Positions 44,467 through 57,300 of a stretch of DNA of 64,000 nucleotides are shown one piece after another. Positions within the stretch are counted from its first letter, which is position 1. Each line of letters opens with the position of its first letter. This DNA is from Sphagnum compactum (taxonomy: Eukaryota > Bryophyta > Sphagnopsida > Sphagnales). The DNA is taken from the NCBI GenBank assembly GCA_965153455.1, contig OZ234494.1, positions 25,783,354 to 25,847,353 of the forward strand, read 5' to 3'. The notes under the pieces are model-generated. The model made no database searches and had not been told where the DNA came from. It saw only the letters and a program-made list of their open reading frames with translations. Position numbers and translations under genes: made by a program.

Positions 44467-47400
44467 ATACACTAGAAGAAAAACACTTATTTTCGATTGG
44501 TTTCTGCAATTAAATTATAATCGCAAGCGACATTTGTGAATAAAATCCCCTTAGTCGCCTTTGACAAGTTGCATGTGATATTAGTCGCAAATGACAAGGG
44601 TATTGGATGAACGAAAAAATCAACAAATACAAGTTCATCCTTTGATTCCATTGTATACATATTGTCACATGCGATTAAAATGCGACTATTTTGGTCACTA
44701 TTGAGGGCAAATGATGTGTTGCCATGTGTCCCAATATTTGATTATTTAAAATAATTATTATTATTATTTTGAAATAATCTAAGACGTTCAATTCACATGT
44801 TTAAATGATTTATATTATGACACCTAGCCCAATGTAAATAAAAATGAATTTAATACAAAATATTAATATTAAGTTAGTAGGTACCTAGGTAGGTACACAA
44901 ATAGATGCCTACAAACTCAGGTTAAATACCTACTTAGGTAAAAAGGTAGGTAGGTAAGTCTTACCTTCCTAGGCTAAATACCTAAGTAGGTATTTAGGTG
45001 GGTAGGTACATAGGTCAACCCAGGTGGGTAGGTCAAACTAAACGCCTACTTAACTAGGTAGATAAGTACGTTGGGGAGGTAAGTAGTTTAAAATTATGCA
45101 TAATTTTTCTTTTTGTTTTGGGTTAAGCCTTTTGAATGGCTCATCCCATGTGCACTCATTTTTCAATGTGAAATTGCACAACCACACCCTTTGTTTATGT
45201 AATGTTTAAACTAAGAATGGAAAATAAACAATATGGGATAAGTTTTGAAGTTACAACTTCCTCACAAACTAAGTTGCAATTTCAAAACTTTCCTCATGCC
45301 TTTTTTTCTTCAATTCAAGTACATGGCTCACTAAATAATTAGATAATTGTTTAATTAATAATGATTAAATTTAATATATATTTAAAATATAAAGTATACA
45401 CTACAAATATTAAATATTCATTATCAACTATTTAAATAACTAATAACTTATTAATATTTAACTAACTAACTCTCTAGTTACTCACAACTTGTCAATACAA
45501 AACTCATTGATAAATAAATAACTTAAATATTTACAAATATTTCCTTACTTTTAAAATTCTGGTCGAATTATAAATAATACAATTAATGTAAAAATAATTT
45601 AATAATTATACTTTAAAATTATTATTATAAATATTTATTTTCAAATTAAAAATAATGAATTAATAATTGTTATTAGAAACTAAATTCCTACACACTTTTA
45701 TTTATTTTAAAAGTGACATTAAACTAATTACTGTAATTATTATATAATTACATTTATGATTTTTAAAAAAATTATCAGTCAAGTAAATGTTTTTTTCCAT
45801 TAGTAATTAATAACTATCAATAAAATAATATGCTGAACATATATCAATATTTCTTAATTACTGTAATATTATTATAAAAATATTTATCATAGATAAATAA
45901 TTACAGAATTTTTTATTAAAAAAATTTCTTGTATAATAATTCCTGCAATTATAGTCATTACAATAATTATTTTTAAATCCATTATAAATTTTCCTAAATT
46001 TTAATTCAGATTTAAAGTTATAAATTACAGATTGTGGATAATTATGTTCAATTAGAAAATAATTATGAAATTACTATAATTAATTCTTATCTGAAATAAT
46101 TACAATGATTTTAAAGTAATGTAACATTAATTACAGTAATTGATTTATTTTACGTTAATAATATAAATTATATAATATAAAAACTTATGTTGTAACAATA
46201 ATTATTTAGTGTAACTTATAATTAAATATAATCATTTATAATTATTTATAAAAGTGATATATCATGAACAAGTAGTTACAAGAAATAAATATGTTAATTT
46301 ATTATATTAAAATCGATGTAGTTATGGTCACAGCATGAATTATTTTTTAATTAAATTATGATTATTCTAGAAAATTAAATAAAAACTAAATTTATAAATT
46401 ATAAATTATAATATAAATTTTGATTATAAACTAATTATTCAAGTATTGTAATTCTAACTACAAATAAATTAAGTAATTACAATGATTTCATGTCATTATA
46501 GAATAACTATTCTTAATATAAATTTTATGTTTTCATATTAAGAATTTACTGTAAATAAGTAAATAATGAATAATACATACAATTATTTTAAATTTTTTTT
46601 AAAAAAATACAGTAATTACAACAACTTTGCTCATTATTTTAAGATTATTATAAAATTTTGAAATAAAAATTTTAACTATAGGACATAATTTTTCAATTAG
46701 GATATGAAATTATTAAAACATAAGTGTTGTAAATACAATAGTTATTTTTTATGATTGGAAACTATCATTTTAATTAATGTAATAATTTATGTTGTAATAT
46801 TATTTATTCATTTTACATAAGCAGTAATAAATAATAAGTAAAATATTTTATTATACTGGAGTGTAATTCTTACAATTATAAAAATTAGATTAATTCATTT
46901 AATTATAGTGGAAATATTTTAATTTTAAAAAAATTAAAAATGAAAATATGTAATTAAGCTGAATTATAAATTATGTGTATATTATAAATATAAAACTAAC
47001 ATAATTATTATGATTTTATAATAAATATATATTAATTAAAATAATTTAATTGTTATTAAAAATATAAAAATATTTAATATAATATTCTATGTTGGAATAT
47101 ATTTAATTTATTTGAAATTATAAGTAATTTAATGTAATGAAATTATGATAATTACAATAATCATATCAATGACTTTAATTATAATAAAAATACTATGAAT
47201 ATTAAGTTTAATCATAAATCAAATTATTATTATAATTGATGTATATATACATATGTTGATTGTGACTAAGCACCATTTTGCTTGCGATTAATGGGACTTT
47301 AAATGGTTACTCTTGGATGATAAATCCAACCCATATATAGATGTAATCCAATTTAGTCGCAAATTAATCGCAAGCTAGTTATAAGTGACTCGGTTCGTGT

Positions 47401-47512
47401 TATCATGATGTTACATTAATCGAAGTGGGCAAAAATTTAGTTATAAAAATCAAATAGTCGCAAGTAGTTGTAAATGCGTTGGTCACATATTGGCCTTTTT
47501 CTTGTAGTGATA
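44467..47512. mobile_element. CACTA-like non-autonomous element C, 3040 bp
   Basis: ATA at 44467-44469 is duplicated at 47510-47512. The element (44470-47509) begins CACTAGAAGAAAAACAC and ends CCTTTTTCTTGTAGTG. Subterminal motifs of the TAGTCGCAA type are dense in the first ~250 bp (near 44516, 44550 and 44582) and in the last ~250 bp (near 47277, 47353 and 47456), in both orientations. The middle, about 45330-47240, is extremely AT-rich and non-coding. At 44875-45075 it carries TAGG/TACC-rich DNA. No transposase is present, so movement would need a source element elsewhere. Confidence 0.78.
44875..45075. repeat. TAGG/TACC-rich block inside CACTA-like element C
   Basis: GTAGGTA, CCTAGGTAGGTAC and AGGTAGGTAGGTAAG words repeat over about 200 bp. 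The motif is the same as the TACC runs in element A, read on either strand. Confidence 0.65.
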
Positions 47513-47639
47513 GGTTAAAAAACCACATCTATGGAACATTCTTTTGGATGAAATCAAAATATGCTACAACAAGCTTTGTGAAAAATCTAAGGATCCGAGG
47601 TGTTGGTTTAACTTGTAAGAGGCACACTGAATATCAAAA

Positions 47640-48320
47640 AGGGATAATGATATGACATGGTAAAGAAGCCCAATGGTAAGAAAAGGACCTTGAGTGTTGG
47701 GTGGACTCTAAGAAGCACAACTTATACTAGAAAAGAAGAAGACTACCAATACAATGACATTAGGTGATGTAAAAGGAGCCACAATGCTAAGCAAAGGACC
47801 TTTGGTGTTAGATACACTTCGAGGAAGCACAATCAATACTGGAAAAAGGAGTGAAGATTATTAATAGAATGACACTAGGTGGTGGAAAAGAAGCCACAAT
47901 GCTAAGCAAAGGACCTTGGGTGTTGGATAAAGTTGTAGGAAGCATAATTAATACTGAAAAAGGAGTGAAGATTACTAATGGAATGACACTAGGTGGTGAA
48001 AGTCACAATGCTAATCAAAGGACCTTGGGTGTTAGACTTATTATAAGAAACGTGATCAATATTAGAAAAAGGAGTGACAATTACTAATGGAATGACATTG
48101 GGTGGTGAAATCGAAACCACAATGCTAAGAAAAGGACCTCTAAGTGCTAAGTCTACTATAAGAAACACAATCAGTACTGGAAAAAGGAATGAAAATTACT
48201 AATGGAATGACATTGGGTGGTGAAAACAAACCCACAATGCTAAGAAAAGGACATGGGTGTTAGGTCTATTCTATGAAGCACAATCAATATTGGAAAAAGG
48301 AGTGAATACTACTAATGGAA
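47640..48320. repeat. Tandem array of about 113-bp units
   Basis: Successive units start (GTGAAGATT-type phase) at about 47851, 47965, 48074, 48189 and 48302, giving spacings of 114, 109, 115 and 113 bp. Each carries AATGGAATGACA(C/T)T, GGTGGTG, CCACAATGCTAAG, AAAGGACCT, a GGGTGTT phrase and CACAATC. An earlier diverged unit begins near 47740. A 78-codon ORF (47851-48087) is just the repeat read in frame. Confidence 0.75.
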
Positions 48321-48486
48321 TGACATTGGGTGGTCCAAAAGAAACCACTATGCTAACAAAAGGACCTAGGTGTTTGGTCTATTCTAGGAAGCTTCTAAGC
48401 AAATGACATTGGGTGGTCCAAAAGAAACCACTATGCTAACAAAAGGACCTAGGTGTTTGGTCTATTCTAGGAAGCTTCTAAGAAAA
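48321..48486. repeat. 83-bp tandem duplication, one mismatch
   Basis: The unit 48321-48403 is repeated at 48404-48486 with a single visible difference (CTAAGCAAA versus CTAAGAAAA). It is built from the same motifs as the array before it but is much less diverged, so it is a recent event. Confidence 0.8.
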
Positions 48487-48489
48487 TGA

Positions 48490-51400
48490 CATTGGGTGTT
48501 GGGTAGACTTCTAAGAAGCAAAATGAATTTTAAGTAAATAGTAGAAGGTGTTAATGGAGTGACATAAGTTCTTTTGATAAGAAACCAAGGTGTTGTTAGT
48601 TGATTACTATGTGTCCAAGATGTGGTCAATACTAGGCCTAATCATAACACTTGAAATAAAGAGACATGTGGAGTGTTGATTGAATATACCAAACTATGGC
48701 TAATTGAAATTTGTGGCATGTGGAGCATGAAGTTGACATGGCCATGAAAATAATGAATTGCCTCCATCTCCAAAATGTTCATCAACACCACTTGCACTTG
48801 CAAAAATAGCAGACCATCATGGACAAAATCAAAATCACCTTAATTAAGATTCCAAATCTCAACTTCTTGCAAACAAGGTATGTACAAAATCAAAGAAAAT
48901 CAAACAGTTAAATTGTTGGATTATCGCATTAGAAAAGAACCACCTCATGAAAATTAAAGTTAGAATTGCATATGGCGTTGACAAATATGTGGGCTTCTAA
49001 CTACAAACCTACATCAATGTTTATAATGCAGCATATTCAATGTTGAAGCACTCTGTGAAATGGCATCAAAATTCATGAATTGACCACTTCAAGATTTCTA
49101 TAAAGAAATTACAACCAACTACAAACAAAAGTGGTTATATCTCCACAATCCTAGCTTTTGATAAAAAAATTAAAAACTTCAGTCCATGAGTTTTAGATGC
49201 ATTAAGCACACACCAATTCCTTAAGTCAATTTATAAAGCATTATGCATTCTTCATGAGATCAATGTTTTGTTGCATGCAAACATGGTTTCAACATACTTG
49301 ACCTCTAATGAAGTCCTACTACAATACTTGACAAAATTTGTTGTGGAAATTTTTGAGTCATGGGAATTAAAGTACTTAACAAATACAAGTTTCTATGAAA
49401 ATTTGACCCTATCTGCAACCAACCATTAGTGGTTCATGTGGAAGAAGACTCCTCCAAAAGGTGACAGTAAGCACTTGTACCAAGTTTGCTCGACATAATG
49501 GCATCCACCATGTGCTGAGCCTCTTACTTGGACTTCTAGATTTGTTCACCTAGCTGCACATTTAAAATCTATGGATAAACCATTTGAGACAAGTTCAAAG
49601 ACCTTCAAGGAGAATACATACAAATTAGCTTGCAACAAATTCCATGCTAAGGTTGGCTTCTAAAATTGAACCTCAAATGTACAAAAGATAGAAGGTGATA
49701 GTAAGCACGCAAGTGATACCAAGGTTTCTATGATCATCCATAGAAGAACCTCAATGTTTATATGTTATAGGTGATGGATGCAAGAGTTATCATTTACCAT
49801 TCGTCAACTCGAAGGTTTTGGTTTTGACAACCAAGGTGCTTATAATAGACTACTGGAAAGATGTTGACCCTTGAAGACATGGTTGTCGGAGGTTGCAATT
49901 TGTAGTCGCTAATGAATTGACCCGTTGTGTCGACTATTGCAACAATCGCATGTGAACACAGAGGAGTTCATAAATGGCAATTTGAAGCAAGGATCAGTTT
50001 GGAGTTAGACATAACTCAATTGGGTTGGACTAAACTTAGTCCTTCTAATACAGTAGACATTACATCATGTAAACGTTTTAAAAGAAAAAAGGGCAAGTAC
50101 CTTTCAACAAATCTCTTATAAAAGATTGTCATAAATTTAGTTTACTATGATGATCTTATGCCCAAAAGTTCTAATTTTTTGAGCTCCTCCCATCTCCTAG
50201 TTTTTGCAAAACATCATGGTGTTCATGGCTTCTAAGTATTTGTTGGTCTTAGTAAACAAGAAATAATCCAAGGTCAAACATTGATCTCGAACTAATCATG
50301 CAACAAATAGTAGAGGCACTCATTTGTTGGTGTGCGCCATGTACTGAATCTTGACATCGGAACACACAATTGTTCCTAATAGTGTTTATTTCAAAGCAAA
50401 AGCATGTTGCAGTCCACACACACCCACTCCTACATGCACGTTTGTTAAAAACATATGTGCACGCATGTTTTAGAACATTTGCAACACAAGCCAACAATTC
50501 ACACAGGGAGAAGTTAGGACACATGGTTGCTCTTGACACTACAACGCACATGCCACAATCATTGCAAAGGAAGATGTGAGTTTTCAAAATGTGCCTCCTA
50601 GGCCGTTGGATTGGATTGAACGGTGATGATGCATTTTTAAGGTTATGTTGACAAATGAAAATAAATAGGCCATTGGTGATAGCATCCACGAGGTTGATAA
50701 ATGAACTTTGTTAGCTCCTTTGCTGGTCACACACCTTAGAACCTAGTTACATTCAATCAATTGGTGCATCATGCTTATATAGAATTTTGGATCGGGGTCT
50801 TTTGCAAATTGATCACACCTAGTCAAAGCATAATTTAAAACACTTAATTAATCATGTGATAATCATTTTTGGACAAAGGAATTTTTTTCAATTATAAGGT
50901 TTGGTGGATTATCTTATTATTAGTTAAATCATGTTAAAAATTTGATTAAATGTCATGCTTGATTTTATTACATTAAAATAAGAAACTTTGTTTTTAAAAC
51001 CATGTATGTTGCACCACATTTACATGTGACAAAGGACTCATGAACTTCAAGCAGACTTTGAATTTTGAAAAATATCAAGTTGTACATTTATTGGCTTTTG
51101 AGTGATTTTTACATTTTTTTGTAGTCCCTAATTAGTACCAAAAAAATTGGTGATTAAATAATTTGTAATGTGAAAATTAAGGAACCCTTTGTGAATGTAT
51201 AATTATTTGACGTTGCACCTATTCAACTTTGCAAGTCCTAAATTCAATCCGAAACTCAATATTAGAACATGTCCTAATTGAATTTAGAAATCCCAACATC
51301 CATATTTTTCATTAAGCACAACATCCCATGATTTACTTGTCATTAAAATGGCACTACACATCCATATATAATAATCATTACAAAAATTCGACATGATTTG

Positions 51401-53389
51401 ACATGGTTTTTGGCTCATTTCTTGGCAATTTGACCCTAGTACCTTGTTTTTTTAAGCAATAAATATTAACAATATATTTTAATTATAAACCAAGTTTGCC
51501 TATAATGAAAAAAGGTGTTCATAAATTTAGAGCACTAACTTTTTTATGTTTAATGATGTACATGTTCATCATATACATAGATAATATTTTAAATTCATAC
51601 TCAAGATTATTATAGTGACTAATTATAGACATGTAATAATAATATAAATGACTATAGTTGATAACTTAATAATGTAGTCATATTTTTTATTAGAAAAGTC
51701 TAATAGTCATAAAAGACATGTCTTATATGATTCTATGATTAAGGTGAGAACATAGTCACAAAATGTCCTAGCCGCAGATTCCACATTTTGTCATAGTGAG
51801 AAATGTACCAACATACAAAACTTTGGTTTTGATATCAAATTATGCAACAACCAATAACCATAATTAGATTTTTTAAAGAAAGTATTGAACCTCAACACAT
51901 TGAAGTTGAAGGTTTACTCCAAAATTAAACAAATCAACACATCATCTTGCACGTAGTTGTGGGTCCAATTCACCACTAGCTCATGCAACATATTCCAATA
52001 ATAGCAAAACCCAATTGTACTGAGGTCATCCAAAATTACATCAACAGAGTAGTTTTGCAATCTTGAGACAAAAATTGGATAACAAATGTAGACCTCACTA
52101 ATGTGGTTGGAAAATTTCCACCTCCAAAACTGATATTTGCCTTTAATGGGAAATAGACAATTAATTTATATCTTCATCAGCCACAAAACCCATAAGGGGT
52201 AGTTGGAAAACAAGTTGGAATCAAACTGGCTTACCTGTTATCTTGAGAATTCTTTAAGCATATAGGTCATGCAATAAGAATGCATAAAGAGAGAACCTTA
52301 TAAGTGTTTGCAAGGCATCAGTTTATCACCTTCCTCGTGAATACCATTCATGAATTGCAATGACTCCCAGCTAACTTAATCAGCTCCCAAATGTTGGTGT
52401 CCATAGGCTATAATCTGCCATAAAATTTCCACCACCTGAATAAAATTTCCGTCTGACTTCCAGGAGCAACAGGAAGACCAAGTAATAATATTGGCTAGCA
52501 GTCAAGACGCATCAGTACAACATTGCATGCAGTACTTACAGAACCTTTTGCTCTGGAACATTCCAAATTAAAACATTCACTGCAGAGGAGTGCCAAGCTT
52601 GAAGACACACAAAAGCTGCCAAATCACATTGTGAATGGAAAACAAGTTCACTGCACATCTTCTCACTTAACTTTCGTAAGTCAACAAAAAGTGAACCGGT
52701 TGAATATCAACTCTGACAATGGTCCAGCACCAAATAACTTCAGATTAATATGGCAGTTGCCTTAGCATCTTCATACACAGCTAAGAGAGCCAAAATTTAA
52801 TTAGCTGTCCATACATTGTTGACATCCTTGGGCCTGTGCTGTTAAACAGCTCCACTCTTCACATGCTATGTACACTAAAGACTGGAGTCCACCACCATTG
52901 ACCTCTTCCGTCATGGAGAGGCAACTACTTTAGCTAGACCACCTCTTCCAACATTAGCTGCACTCTCATTTTAGTGAAACCCACATTCTCTTCCCCTGTT
53001 TATCAAATTAGATAATTCGAGTCCATGATGGCAAAAAACTGGTAATCATGGAAATAGCAAGTCCCTATTTCTTTTCTGATTTAGCATCCGGCCATGGTCC
53101 AGCTGCTCTGGTTACAGAACATGTGGAAACAGGGCCCACATGAGCAGAAGTGCCTCTCTTGATTGCTCTCACTTGCTCATTGTAGCTCTTCTATACATAA
53201 GTACAACTGGCAGAAGTGAATGCTCATTGTTCCAAGTTGCAAGGACAGGATCTCGTGGACAGGTTGCCCAGCAGACAGCTCAAGCCATTTACAACTTAAA
53301 ACTACCTAGTTTCCAAGCAAGCTTGATAGCAGCTGTCACTCTCTGGACAGGTCTCAAAGCCCATATGTAGCAGAGGCAAAAAGAAACTC
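48490..53389. other. Gene-poor AT-rich stretch
   Basis: No gene is confirmed. A minus-strand 146-codon ORF at 50249-50689 is unusually Cys-rich (CNDCGMCVVV, CPNFSLCELLACV, CRSGCVWTATCFC). It may be a transposon fragment, but no family was recognised. Near 51790 a CATAGTG end preceded by TGACTAT words may be the right end of another CACTA-like element; no left end was found. The last several hundred bases before 53390 are probably the 3' UTR of the RING gene. Confidence 0.4.
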
Positions 53390-55648
53390 TCAACTGGCTG
53401 GCACCACACCTTCAGCAAATTCTTGCCTCTCTGTCAGTTCACTGCTTGGTTCTCCAACAGGAGTGCCTTCACCAGCTGCTGCTGAGCCTCCAATGTCATG
53501 CTTGCAGAGAGGACATGATGCATTAATCTTCAGCCACTTATCAACACACTCTACATGGAAATGGTGAGTACATGGCAGCTCCCGCAGTTCAACATCATTT
53601 GTGTACCTGCCAAGACAAATGCAGCACACTGCATCCTCTGCTGACACTGGTCTTTCCATTTCAGTCCCTGCTGCTACCACACCTCCCTCAGCAGCTCCTC
53701 CCTCACAATCTGATTCACTGCCATCTTTGTATTTTTTCATGTCATTGGAACTCTTCGCCTTGAACTTGTAGGTAGGCAATGCAGCAATCACCTCTACAGA
53801 GGCTCCTCTCCCTTGAGCAGGATCCTCACGGAAACCCAAAAGAGCAACTATGCATGGCAGACAGCAGCAGATTGTTGCACATAAAATGAATGGCATAGCA
53901 TATCCTATGCAACTGAAGGTGAGAAACACAATACACAACCTGCTCCCAGATCCACAAAATACTGTCAGGATCTTGACAAGAAGCTCATCTGTCAACAAAA
54001 TACTAAGGGGTTTATGCTTCGATTATCTGTGCTGGCATTCTTCAAAGTCAAAGAATAGTCATGAGTGTGAAGTTCTGGACATACCTGTACAAATTGGGAG
54101 CTTCACTTGAAGAGGAATGGCCACCAAATATCCAAACATTTCCCACCACAAACCATATAGCGAAGAAACAGTCCAATGCAATCTTAAACCTCTCTACAAG
54201 AGTCCCAACCCTACCACACATCAATTCAACGTCAGCTGTCTGTCACTCACATTTTCCTACAAAAGTTCAATAACAATGAACAGACTTGGGATCCCACCAG
54301 ATCAGAAAGCCCCAAGAAGGGAGACAGCTAGTGCCTCTCAAACAATGAGCCGTCAAGCAAGCATACTCATAGTTGCAAATCAGCAACTGGAACCACTGCA
54401 TGACTTGCTTTTCAAGGTCAAGCATTCTTCCATTCTTGTTCCTAAGTTGAAGATGTCAAACAGAAGTTTGCAATCAAACTATTGACTCTGTCACAAATGG
54501 CTTGATTTTTCAATAGAAGTTTCCAGGAACTAATTTGTTCCAAACTTAGGCTATACTGCAAATGAGAATGCATTCTATACCAAAAAGCCTCAAAAGATTC
54601 TACACCAGGGATGACCAATGCATCCCCACCCACAGACACATGAAAGAAATTCAGTTACCTGTCTTCACTGCCAGGGTCTTGACCATCTGAGCCCAGCTGC
54701 CTCTCCCCTGGAGACTCTTCATCCAGTGACCCTGGAGTTAATGAAGCATAAGAAGTAGACCCAATTGCACCTGCAGGGGTTGTTGAGGGGGTTACAGAAG
54801 GAGCAAGAGGATCCTGCTCACTTAGTCCAGCAGGTCGATGTCTAAAACGCCAGTACAAAAGTGGCAATGTGGCAAGGCAGCCTGCTGCATAACCAGTCAC
54901 CCATAGAGACAAGGGTGCTTGTGGCTTTTCATCCTTAGAGAGGGAGAGAACAATAATTGAAGCAACAATTTGACTGACAGTGATGGTGAATTCGATGGTT
55001 ATCCAAAGCCCTGAATTCAACGGGCTTGTCCTTTGACGAACACCATGACTATTGGATTGGACTGGTCTTATTGTGGAGGTGGAGGCAGTTGTTGAGGGAA
55101 AAGAAGGCTGGCCCCACAATGATGAACTGCCAGACAAACTCCTAGACAAGGCCACCGCTGCAAAAATACCATCAAATAAATGCTGAGCCTGAAGTGCAAT
55201 AAAAGCATACATCTAGGCCTGCCATATGACAGAATGATAAAAGAAAAGATAATGCAAAAGCCATTAGATGCAGCTGAGAATTATAGCTACAGTACCTCAA
55301 CAAGTAGCACAAGTTGAAGTTCAGTTATCCACTACCTCATCAAAACTTTGCTCTCACAAGCAACACTAATCTGATCACAAAATTATCAATTTTACAACGC
55401 CTTAATGACTGCAATTGCAAATATGAACTACCTGAAGGGGGCTCCTCTTGGTGAGCTAGAGATTGAGGACTGCTGCTCCGAAAATTTGCCTCACTCTCTA
55501 CAGCTGCAGCAGAAGGGACAAAAGGATCTGAAGTAGGACATATGTTGACAACATGCTCATGTTCAACCGAACTTGGTGGAGCCATTAGCAAAGGAGATGT
55601 CTCAGTCTGTTGAGAATCGAGATCCAAGTAGTCAATCCCAGCAGCCAT
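53390..55648 (-). CDS. Membrane-anchored RING-H2 E3 ubiquitin ligase, 463 aa, four exons
   Basis: The exons are 55432-55648 (ATG at 55648), 54659-55157, 54085-54210 and 53390-53939. Junction phases are 1, 2 and 2, and all introns are GT-AG. The N-terminal ~150 residues are Ser/Pro-rich and disordered. Membrane segments follow: about GLWITIEFTITVSQIVASII, SLWVTGYAAGCLATLPLLYW, IALDCFFAIWFVVGNVWIFG, then LCIVFLTFSCIGYAMPFILC with a following Cys-rich hydrophobic stretch. The RING-H2 finger near the C-terminus has C386, C389, C404, H406, H409, C412, C423 and C426 (CCICLGRY...LPCTHHFHVECVDKWL...SCPLC), complete for two zinc ions and E2 binding. The arrangement matches the plant family typified by Arabidopsis At1g63170/At4g11680. 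The 126-bp third exon is recognisable only by its VERFKIALDCFFA segment, a family hallmark. The target protein is unknown. Confidence 0.9.
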
Positions 55649-57300
55649 GGAGCTTACAAGCCTAGTGTTAGGATCCACCCTGGCTTGTCTGCCCTGAAAA
55701 GCAAACACAATCACAACCCAGTTTGCAATCGTCAAAAACTTTCTATCCACTGCTGTCAAGGACTTGGCTTCCCACAGTTAACCTCAATAATGCCCCTGTA
55801 ACAACCCTTTACTGAGAGTACTACTGAGATATCAAACACATGATTTGTTGCTCATCATGTCAGGAGAACAAAAATTAGCAAATGACATTTGCAACCCAGT
55901 AATACAGGCATGAATGCTGCATTCTCCACACAATATTCCACAAAGAGAATTTCCCACATTCTTCAGCTGGTGAAGTTCAATCCTAGGGCAATGAGCTCAA
56001 CTTGTGAACACACGGTCACCAGACCCAAGGGGACCAAGTGACCCCCCTAACTTACTCCATGGGCTTGAAAGCCAACCAGTTGAATCCTTCTCCCAAGCTC
56101 ACTGGTGTTATCAATAGAGCAGAAAGCCTACAACAAACCAAAGAATAGCAAAGCAAATTAGGTACTTTCCATGAAAGTGAGACAATGGGAGGTTCAAAAA
56201 ACAGTCAACAGAAGAACATGAAAATCAATGACTTGATTAAGTCCACTGATCTGCAATAATCCAGATGTCGAGCATTTTTTTGACATGTCTCGGTGGTCCT
56301 ATCCCCATTAGCCAAGAAGAGAGGAGCTTACTGACACATTCACAATGCAATCTCAATTGAAGTTAAAAGGAGAAATGTGTGCACCTCAGAGGGAAGGACT
56401 TTTACATTGTAGAGAAAGCATTCATGGTTCACACCTTGTCACCCTTGTGATGATTGAAAGCCCATTCTACAAAGAAATTCTGAATTCTTTTCCACAGAAA
56501 TCAACATCACTTCATAAGGTTCATCACACACACAACAAAAAGGCAGTGTATTATCCATCTTATGATGGCCTTTTCTCCTAAGCTGAAATCTGTTAGTGAA
56601 TGTGATGTCACAAAATCCTGCAACATAATTCAGGTTTCAGGGAGACAGAATTTCTGGATAACTGGCTCAAAAGGAATCTGCAATCTTCTGTAAGACAGTA
56701 TTGCAGCAAAGAATGGAAACAAATCGAGTAGGTCTCTGTTAACCCTTCATAGAGGATGCACAGGAGAGGAAAGGAGAGCGATCTAATGTGCCCAGCCATT
56801 CCCCCCTCCAGGGAACACCAGAACCAGAGCCGACAAAAATTCTTGACATGTCCAACTTCAGTTGTACAGCGGAGAGGGCAGCTTTACTTCTCTTAGGGTT
56901 TGGACATTTCATAAGATACAGGCACAAAATCTTAAGTCTGATTCGCAGCATGAATGCAGAAAACTACTGTATGCTGGATTACAACGCATTGCTGAAGGGC
57001 CAATCAAGCATTTGCATGAGAGCCCAACGAAGACGCACAATATCCACACCCAAATCTCATAGAAATAAAAACAGCCATGTAGATACTCTCACCTGATTCT
57101 ACGAACCGAGGCCTGCCCACTCTCGTGCTCTAGCTGCTTCCTGCGTTCTCCTCACCGCATTCTACCCCTCTGGCCTACCCACCTCCTCGGGCCATAAACG
57201 GGATAGGTAGACCGCCATGAGACGACCACTACCTCCTAGGGTTTGCAGCCAACAACAGCAGCAGCAGAAGCAGCAGCAGAAGCAGCAGCAGCAGAAAGAC
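55649..57300 (-). promoter_or_regulatory. Probable 5' UTR intron and leader exon of the RING gene
   Basis: On the minus strand TTTGCTTTTCAG|GGCAGAC gives a good acceptor near 55694, about 45 nt before the ATG. ATCAG|GTGAGAG gives a good donor near 57094. This suggests a leader exon from about 57094 to 57300 and a 1.4-kb leader intron. The leader would include a CAG/CTG run at about 57256-57294. No competing gene is seen. The pairing is inferred from consensus sites only. Confidence 0.4.
57256..57294. repeat. CAG microsatellite (CTG on the RING transcript)
   Basis: CAG triplets interrupted twice by AAG. It lies in the presumed leader or promoter of the RING gene. Confidence 0.75.

Noticed and set aside
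44470-47509. A hidden gene in the AT-rich core of the 3-kb element
   Set aside because: No open frame of useful length and no transposase motif in any frame; composition is close to pure A/T.
47851-48087. 78-codon plus-strand ORF as a gene
   Set aside because: It is the 113-bp tandem repeat read in one frame (the peptide itself repeats).
51340-51795. A fourth CACTA-like element ending at CATAGTG near 51795
   Set aside because: TGACTAT-type words are present near the right side but no matching left end or 3-bp duplication could be found.
54117-54485. 122-codon plus-strand ORF overlapping the RING gene
   Set aside because: It is antisense to exon 3 of the RING gene and its flanking introns; the minus-strand translation matches the family while the plus-strand one matches nothing.
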